Positions 24,549 through 28,730 of a DNA stretch of 28,730 nucleotides are shown in pieces (positions within the stretch are counted from its first letter, which is position 1; each line of letters opens with the position of its first letter). Made by a program: the position numbers and the translations under genes. The DNA is from Hydrogenophaga sp. (GTDB lineage Bacteria; Pseudomonadota; Gammaproteobacteria; Burkholderiales; Burkholderiaceae): positions 1-28,730 of the forward strand of contig JALOSH010000022.1 in assembly GCA_025458545.1 (NCBI GenBank). The letters run 5' to 3'. The notes beneath the pieces are model-generated. The model was not told where the DNA came from and made no database searches. It saw only the letters and a list, made by a program, of their open reading frames with translations.

Positions 24549-26184
24549 TCAGGCCATCACGGCTTCGGCCGTGGTTTCTGGGATCGTCTGGCCGGTGGCG
24601 CGGGCCAGGGCGGCGCGCACGGCGTTCGGATCGAAGCGGCGCCAGCGCGCGGCCACATGCTGGTCGGGGCGGATCAGCGTGCAGGTGCCGGGGCGCGCGT
24701 CCAGGCGCCGGGCCAGCAAGCCGTCGCGGTCGTGCAGCACCGTCAGCCCGGGCAGCTCACCGGCCTGCGCGGTCACCAGCACCACCTGCACCGGAATGGC
24801 AGCACCCGCCAGCGCGCTGGCCTGGGCGCGCAGCAGCGGATCGGTCTGCTCCACGCTGTCGGCGAACGCCAGCAGCACAAACCGGTTGCCCAGCCGGTCG
24901 AGCAACCAGGCGTCGCGCCCGGCCACCCGCACCGGCGCGTCGTCCAGCGGGGCGCCCGGCACCATGTTGCCTTCGAAGGCGTCGACATCGGGGGTGTTCA
25001 GTGCCGACTCCACCAGGAAGGCGGGGACCGACAGGCGGCCGGAATTCACCAGCTTGCGGGCAAAAGGTTGCGTGCGCGCCAGTTCCAGCGCGGCGTTGCG
25101 GAACAGCTTGCTGACCACACTCTTGGGCGTGATGAAGTCGGTCGAGCGCGTGGAGTTGCGGATGTTTTCGTCGGCCGCGTAGCCGCGGTCGGCATCGTAG
25201 CTGTCGAGCAGGCGCTCGGGCGCCAGGCCCTTGATCACCAGCGCCAGCTTCCACAGCAGGTCGTCGGTGTCCTGAAACCCGGAGTTCGCGCCACGCGCGC
25301 CGAACGGCGACACCTGGTGCGCCGCATCGCCGACAAACAGCAGGCGGCCATGGCGGAAGTTCTTCATGCGCCGACACTGAAAGGTGTAGATGCTGGCCCA
25401 CTCCAGGCTGAACTCCCGCTCGTCGCCCAGCATGGCCTTCACGCGCGGGATGATCTTCTCGGGCTTCTTCTCTTCTTCCGGGTCGGCGTCCCAGCCGAGC
25501 TGGAAGTCGATGCGCCAGACGTTGTCGCTCTGCTTGTGCGTAGTCGGCCTTCATGACCACGTCGGCGATCAGGAAACGGTCCTTGAACACATGGCCTTCG
25601 ATGTCCAGGCCGAGCTGCCGCCGCACGTTGGAGCGCGCGCCATCGGCAACGATCAGCCAGTCGGCCTCGATGTCAAACGCACCGTCCGGCGTTTCCACGC
25701 TCACACGTGCACCGTCGTCCAGCGGCACCACAGCCGTCACCTTGTGGTTCCAGCGCAGGTCGGCGCCGAGCGCTTCTGCACGGCGCACCAGCGCCTCTTC
25801 CAGGTGGTACTGCTGCAGGTTGATCATGCCGGGGCGCTTGTGGCCGGCGTCAGGCACCAGGTTGAAGCGGTAGACCTCTTCTTCTTTCATGAAGGTGCGG
25901 CCCACGTTCCAGCACACGCCCTTGTCGACCACCGTGTCGCCCACGCCCAGGCGGTCCAGGATTTCGAGCGAACGCTTGGCGTAGCAGACCGCGCGCGAAC
26001 CGAAGGACACGCTGTCTTCTTCGTCGAACAACAACACCTCCAGGCCCTGCAGGCGCGCGTCGATGGCCGCCGCCAGACCGATCGGACCGGCACCGATGAC
26101 CACCAGCGGCCGGCGCTGCGGCGCGCCGGTCATCAGATCGGTGGGCGCACGGTAGTCGAACTTCGGGTAGTGGTAAGTGGCCAT
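24549..26184 (-). pseudogene. FAD-dependent aromatic hydroxylase, disrupted by an out-of-frame deletion
   Basis: A PheA/TfdB/MhpA-type flavin monooxygenase split between two frames. From the ATG at 26184 the N-terminal frame has the Rossmann motif GAGPIGLAAAIDARLQG (from residue 31) and LIVADGARSNVRRQLG, and stays in frame to VVMKADYA. At 25539 the family sequence jumps to another frame, resuming as HKQSDNVWRIDFQLGWD and continuing through FVGDAAHQVSPFGARGANSG to the stop at 24549. Homologues, as I recall them, carry about 20 residues including ERWFWFDPPFH between these points, so a deletion of roughly 59 bases (3n-1) fits. Without repair the product would lose its FAD-binding GD motif. A sequencing or assembly error is possible for the frame, but less so for the missing segment. 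Confidence 0.8.
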
Positions 26185-26247
26185 GGGCCTGGTCTCCGCA
26201 GGTGTCGGTCTGGAACGCACTGTAGCGCAAAATTCACCATGGGTAAA

Positions 26248-26265
26248 TACGTTTCTCTAAACGTA
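26248..26265. promoter_or_regulatory. Perfect inverted repeat, candidate operator of the monooxygenase operon
   Basis: TACGTTT (26248-26254), CTCT, AAACGTA (26259-26265): perfect 7-base arms, 64 bases upstream of the monooxygenase ATG in an AT-richer stretch. Size and symmetry suit a TetR-, MarR- or IclR-type repressor or activator. No regulator gene is present in the window. Confidence 0.5.
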
Positions 26266-26269
26266 ATGA

Positions 26270-26292
26270 CTCTCGCGAATCTTGAACGAGAG
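26270..26292. promoter_or_regulatory. Second inverted repeat upstream of the monooxygenase
   Basis: CTCTCG (26270-26275) and CGAGAG (26287-26292), separated by 11 bases, next to the perfect inverted repeat. It could be a second operator or part of the promoter region. Arms are short, so chance is not excluded. Confidence 0.3.
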
Positions 26293-26303
26293 AACACCGC
26301 AGA

Positions 26304-26340
26304 CAAAAAACGGCGGCACACGCACCGCGTGTCCGCCGCC
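26304..26340 (-). terminator. Rho-independent terminator of the universal stress gene
   Basis: On the minus strand a GC-rich stem, CGGCGG-ACACG with CGTGT-G-CCGCCG (one bulged base), is followed by TTTTTTG. It begins about 20 bases after the stop of the stress-protein gene and isolates it from the monooxygenase operon. Confidence 0.85.
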
Positions 26341-26359
26341 AGCCGCCCAGCGCGGCGCT

Positions 26360-26803
26360 TCAGTCGTCGCCGGGGCCCTGCGTGCGCACCACCGTCACCG
26401 GCACCGGCGCGATCTGCACCAGTTCGTGGGCCACCGAACCGAGCTGTGTGTGGTCGCCGCTGCCGCCGTGGGCGCTCAGGATCACCGCCCCGCAGGCGTG
26501 ACGCTCCAGAATCTCCACCAGCGTCTGCGCCGGGTCGCCGGTGGCCACGTCCTGCTCCACCTGCAGGCCAGCGGCCTGCAACAACTGCACCGCAGGGCGC
26601 ACCAGGTCGCGGCCAGCGGCCTCGCTCACCTGCTGCAACACCTGGGGATCGTGCGCCACCACCAGTTCGTACAGGTTGGCAGGCGACTGCACGTTGGCCA
26701 CCACAAAGCGCGCCTTCAGGCCGGCACCGGTGAGCTGCAGCGCGTGGCGCACGGCGTCCAGCGATCGCTCGGAGCCATCGACCGGTATCAGGATCTTCAG
26801 CAT
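26360..26803 (-). CDS. Universal stress protein, UspA family
   Basis: 147 residues, one Usp domain. It begins MLKILIPVDGSERSLDAVRH, the usual first strand and loop. The late segment SAHGGSGDHTQLGSVAHELV fits the ATP-binding G-x2-G-x9-G-(S/T) pattern approximately, and VPVTVVRTQ closes the sheet. Members bind ATP or act as stress-linked dimers in the cytoplasm. AAGGAGAGG lies 5-9 bases before the ATG at 26803, which makes this start far better than upstream in-frame ATGs. It stands alone between a terminator and a 213-base upstream gap. Confidence 0.93.
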   Translation of the reverse strand: MLKILIPVDGSERSLDAVRHALQLTGAGLKARFVVANVQSPANLYELVVAHDPQVLQQVSEAAGRDLVRPAVQLLQAAGLQVEQDVATGDPAQTLVEILERHACGAVILSAHGGSGDHTQLGSVAHELVQIAPVPVTVVRTQGPGDD

Positions 26804-26855
26804 CGCGCCTCTCCTTGTGTGTGTTTCTGCCGGAACAAGCGTTTGGATCGCGACA

Positions 26856-26877
26856 CGTGGCCGCCTTTGCGGCCACG
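26856..26877. other. Perfect 9-bp-stem hairpin upstream of the universal stress gene
   Basis: CGTGGCCGC (26856-26864), loop CTTT, GCGGCCACG (26869-26877). It lies 53 bases before the stress-gene ATG, in the likely leader or just downstream of the Hsp70-like gene. No T-run follows on either strand, so it is a leader structure, mRNA-stability element or operator rather than a terminator. The rest of 26804-27016 shows no clear promoter. Confidence 0.5.
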
Positions 26878-27016
26878 CCTGCGGACAAAAGACACCTGCA
26901 TCGTAGGCGGTATTGACGGCCTTGTGTGGCCGAAAAAAGGTCCGGGATGGTGCTGTTTTCGATCCAACGCCAGCGGCTGGCCGCACGCGGCATGGACGCA
27001 GCTGCCACGCGGCGGT

Positions 27017-28261
27017 TCAGCCCCGGCTGTAGGCCAGCCCGGAGGCCACGCCGCCAAACAGGTCTCCTTCGACCATCGGCACGCCAGGAAACTCGGCCTG
27101 CAAGGCGCGCTGGAAGGGGCGCAACGCAGACGACCCCCCCGTGAGGTAAATGTCATCGAGCGCGCCATCGCGAAGACCTGCGCGCCGCACGCATTCGCGC
27201 GCGCAGGCCACGGTGCGTGCCAGCAAGGCGGCGAGGTGGCCTTGCAGGTCGGCGGTGCTCATGGCGGCCGCCAGACCGGGCTCGACGAAAGCGAGATCGA
27301 TGGCGGTGTCGGCGCCGGCGTGGGAACATGCGATCTTGGCCTGCTCCACCGCATGGGCCATGTGGTGGCCATGGCGCTGGTGCAGCACCGCCATCAGCCG
27401 CGCATGCAGGCGCTGGTCGCTGTAGTTCACCCGCATCGCCTGCGCCTGGCTGATGGCCCGCGGCAGGTACTGCCAGTGGATCAGGTGCCAGGTGGCGAGG
27501 TCAAAGAACACCCGGCTCGGCACCTCGCGCTGCTGCGGCCCGAGGTGGCGGTAACCCAGCAGGGGCATCACCTGTTCCAGACTGAGCTTCTGGTCATAGT
27601 CGGTTCCGCCGATGTGAACGCCACTGGTGGCCAGCACATCGCCAATTCGGTCGGCCTGTGCCATGCGCCCGGGCCCCAGGCGCACCACGGTGAAGTCCGA
27701 CGTGCCGCCACCCAGGTCCACCACCAGCAACAGGCTCTCGCGTGTGAGGCGGCGCTCGTGGTCCAGCGCGGCCGCGATCGGCTCCAGCTGGAACGACACC
27801 TGCTCGAAGCCCACCGCCTGCGCCGCCTCCAGCAGCGAGCGTTGTGCCATCGCATCGCGTTCGGGGTCGTCATCGACAAAGTGCACCGGCCGCCCCATCA
27901 CCACGCGCGTGGGTGCCACACCCACCGCCTCCGTCGCGCGCTCGCGCAGCTCAGCCAGGAAGGTGCCAATGATCTCCTGGTAGCTGATCTGTTGGTGGTT
28001 GACTTCGGTCTTCTCCAGCAGCAGCGGGCTGCCCAGCAGGCTCTTGAGCGAACGCATCAGGCGGCCTTCGGTGCCCGCGAGGTACTGCGCCACCGCGTCC
28101 CGGCCGAAATGCGTGCGGCGGTCTTCGGCGTTGAAGAACACAGCCGTGGGCATGGACAGCGCATCGCCTTCGAGCGGGATCAGGCGCGACACGCCGCCGT
28201 CAGCAGCCCAGGAGACCGCTGAATTGGAGGTGCCGAAATCGATGCCGAGCGTGCCCGTCAT
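27017..28261 (-). CDS. Hsp70-family chaperone-like ATPase (YegD type)
   Basis: 414 residues, shorter than DnaK (about 640) and close to E. coli YegD (450); essentially the nucleotide-binding domain with a short C-terminus. Phosphate-1 motif LGIDFGTSNSAVSW is at the start, phosphate-2 VVDLGGGTSDFTVV near residue 195, and adenosine motif IYLTGGSSALRPF near 375. The C-terminal end is GDLFGGVASGLAYSRG. Client and function are unknown. The ATG at 28261 lies inside the 131-bp tandem repeat: its ATGA overlaps a relic of the glmS stop. No strong ribosome site is seen, though GGTGA lies about 8 bases upstream. Confidence 0.9.
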   Translation of the reverse strand: MTGTLGIDFGTSNSAVSWAADGGVSRLIPLEGDALSMPTAVFFNAEDRRTHFGRDAVAQYLAGTEGRLMRSLKSLLGSPLLLEKTEVNHQQISYQEIIGTFLAELRERATEAVGVAPTRVVMGRPVHFVDDDPERDAMAQRSLLEAAQAVGFEQVSFQLEPIAAALDHERRLTRESLLLVVDLGGGTSDFTVVRLGPGRMAQADRIGDVLATSGVHIGGTDYDQKLSLEQVMPLLGYRHLGPQQREVPSRVFFDLATWHLIHWQYLPRAISQAQAMRVNYSDQRLHARLMAVLHQRHGHHMAHAVEQAKIACSHAGADTAIDLAFVEPGLAAAMSTADLQGHLAALLARTVACARECVRRAGLRDGALDDIYLTGGSSALRPFQRALQAEFPGVPMVEGDLFGGVASGLAYSRG

Positions 28262-28535
28262 TCGACGGTCACCACGCCCAAGCGGTTTGTGTGGCCGCAT
28301 AACTTTGCTGCGCCAAGTGAGCGTCCACCAAACCCCGCCATCGGGTGCGCCTGCGGCGCTGGCGCTCCGCGCCCGAAGCCGGTGACCGTCATTCGACGGT
28401 CACCATGGCCAAGTGGATTGTGTAACCGCATAACTTTGCTGCGCAAAGTGAGCGTCCACCAAACCCCGCCATCTGGTGCGCCTGCGGCGCTGGCGCTCCG
28501 CGCCCGAAGTCGGTGACCGTCATTCGACGGTCACC
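28257..28535 (-). repeat. 131-bp tandem duplication of the glmS 3' end and intergenic sequence
   Basis: The sequence GTCATTCGACGGTCACC (plus strand), which encodes the last residues and stop of GlmS, occurs at 28257, 28388 and 28519, exactly 131 bases apart. The two full units (28257-28387 and 28388-28518) differ at 9 positions by my count. Each carries a hairpin around ACTTTGC-TGC-GCAAAGT, perfect in the second unit with one mismatch in the first, and a GCGCC-TGC-GGCGC stem. Confidence 0.92.
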
Positions 28536-28730
28536 GACTTCGCCAGATTGCGGGGTTTGTCCACATCCGTTCCTTTGGCCAGGGCCGTGTGGTACGCCAG
28601 CAGCTGCAGCGGCACCACGTGCAGCAGCGGACTCAGGGCGCCGTAGTGCTCGGGCATGCGGATCACGTGAATGCCTTCGCCGCTGGCGATGCGGGTGTCG
28701 GCGTCGGCCAGCACGTAGAGCACGCCGCCG
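28520..28730 (-). CDS. glmS: GlmS, glucosamine-6-phosphate synthase (C-terminal end only)
   Basis: About 69 residues remain, the gene running off the right edge. [20 protein letters not shown], the [20 protein letters not shown] segment and the terminal [11 protein letters not shown] are diagnostic of GlmS, whose enzymes end almost invariably KSVTVE. It makes glucosamine-6-phosphate from fructose-6-phosphate and glutamine for cell-wall synthesis; the segment here belongs to the second sugar-isomerase domain, including the C-terminal tail that reaches the active site. The stop at 28520-28522 overlaps the start of the tandem duplication. Confidence 0.97.
   Translation of the reverse strand, partial: GGVLYVLADADTRIASGEGIHVIRMPEHYGALSPLLHVVPLQLLAYHTALAKGTDVDKPRNLAKSVTVE

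Noticed and set aside
26917..26938. Hairpin CGGCC/GGCCG followed by an A-run as a terminator
   Set aside because: The homopolymer run is on the wrong strand: As on the plus strand, and Ts before rather than after the stem on the minus strand.
26282..28222. Plus-strand open frame of over 600 codons opposite the stress protein and Hsp70-like genes
   Set aside because: Antisense shadow rich in His, Arg and Gln; the minus-strand genes have clear motifs and ribosome sites.
28257..28535. Tn7 attachment or transposon end at glmS
   Set aside because: The region downstream of glmS shows a tandem duplication but no Tn7 end repeats, tns genes or 5-bp target duplication.

Overview
The window reads as part of a high-GC betaproteobacterial chromosome, most like Burkholderiales/Comamonadaceae (Hydrogenophaga or a relative). 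The basis is the fliHIJKLMNOPQR order, a che cluster that includes cheD, the protein sequence style, and GGCCCGGCAAAGCCGG-type intergenic repeats. This is a judgement from sequence alone, not a database result.

Layout. (1) 2-8409 (+): the flagellar operon from the end of fliH through fliI, J, K, L, M, N, O, P, Q and R, which encodes the export ATPase and its regulators, the hook-length ruler, the C-ring switch and the membrane export gate. Several junctions carry copies of a structured repeat. (2) 8636-9660 (-): a small lipoprotein and a cysteine hydrolase. (3) 9744-11964 (-): a lower-GC accessory patch (about 50% in a sampled line, against about 70% nearby) with a DUF1810 protein, a membrane protein, a secreted tandem-repeat protein and a gamma-glutamylcyclotransferase-like protein. 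(4) 12148-13915 (-): a NarL-type regulator and its receiver-bearing histidine kinase. (5) 14066-19809 (+): a chemotaxis operon, CheZ-like protein-cheY-cheA-cheR-cheD-cheB, with two FliA (sigma-28) type promoters. (6) 19849-22628 (+): a cysteine-free periplasmic molybdopterin-domain-like protein coupled to a tripartite hybrid kinase. (7) 22739-23374 (-): an unknown protein behind a third FliA-like promoter. (8) 23643-26184 (-): a catabolic-looking operon with a flavin monooxygenase (broken by an out-of-frame deletion), a DUF2783 protein and a VOC protein. (9) 26360-28730 (-): a universal stress protein, a short Hsp70-like protein and the 3' end of glmS, with a 131-bp tandem duplication between the last two.

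The most unusual feature is a dispersed element of about 80 nt, with seven clear copies, one degenerate copy and one possible copy. Each has a small leader hairpin, a C-run/G-run hairpin and a nested stem. The stem sequences differ between copies while pairing is kept, including paired changes CCGGC/GCCGG to CTGGC/GCCAG. Copies lie just 3' of a stop codon and point the same way as the surrounding genes, which suggests a role in RNA. One copy appears to be translated as the C-terminus of FliK, and a likely copy forms part of the CheR N-terminus. Other oddities are a FliL without its transmembrane segment, a small protein carrying the CheZ D-x3-Q motif, and a shared GS(I/V)DLF tail on that protein and CheD.
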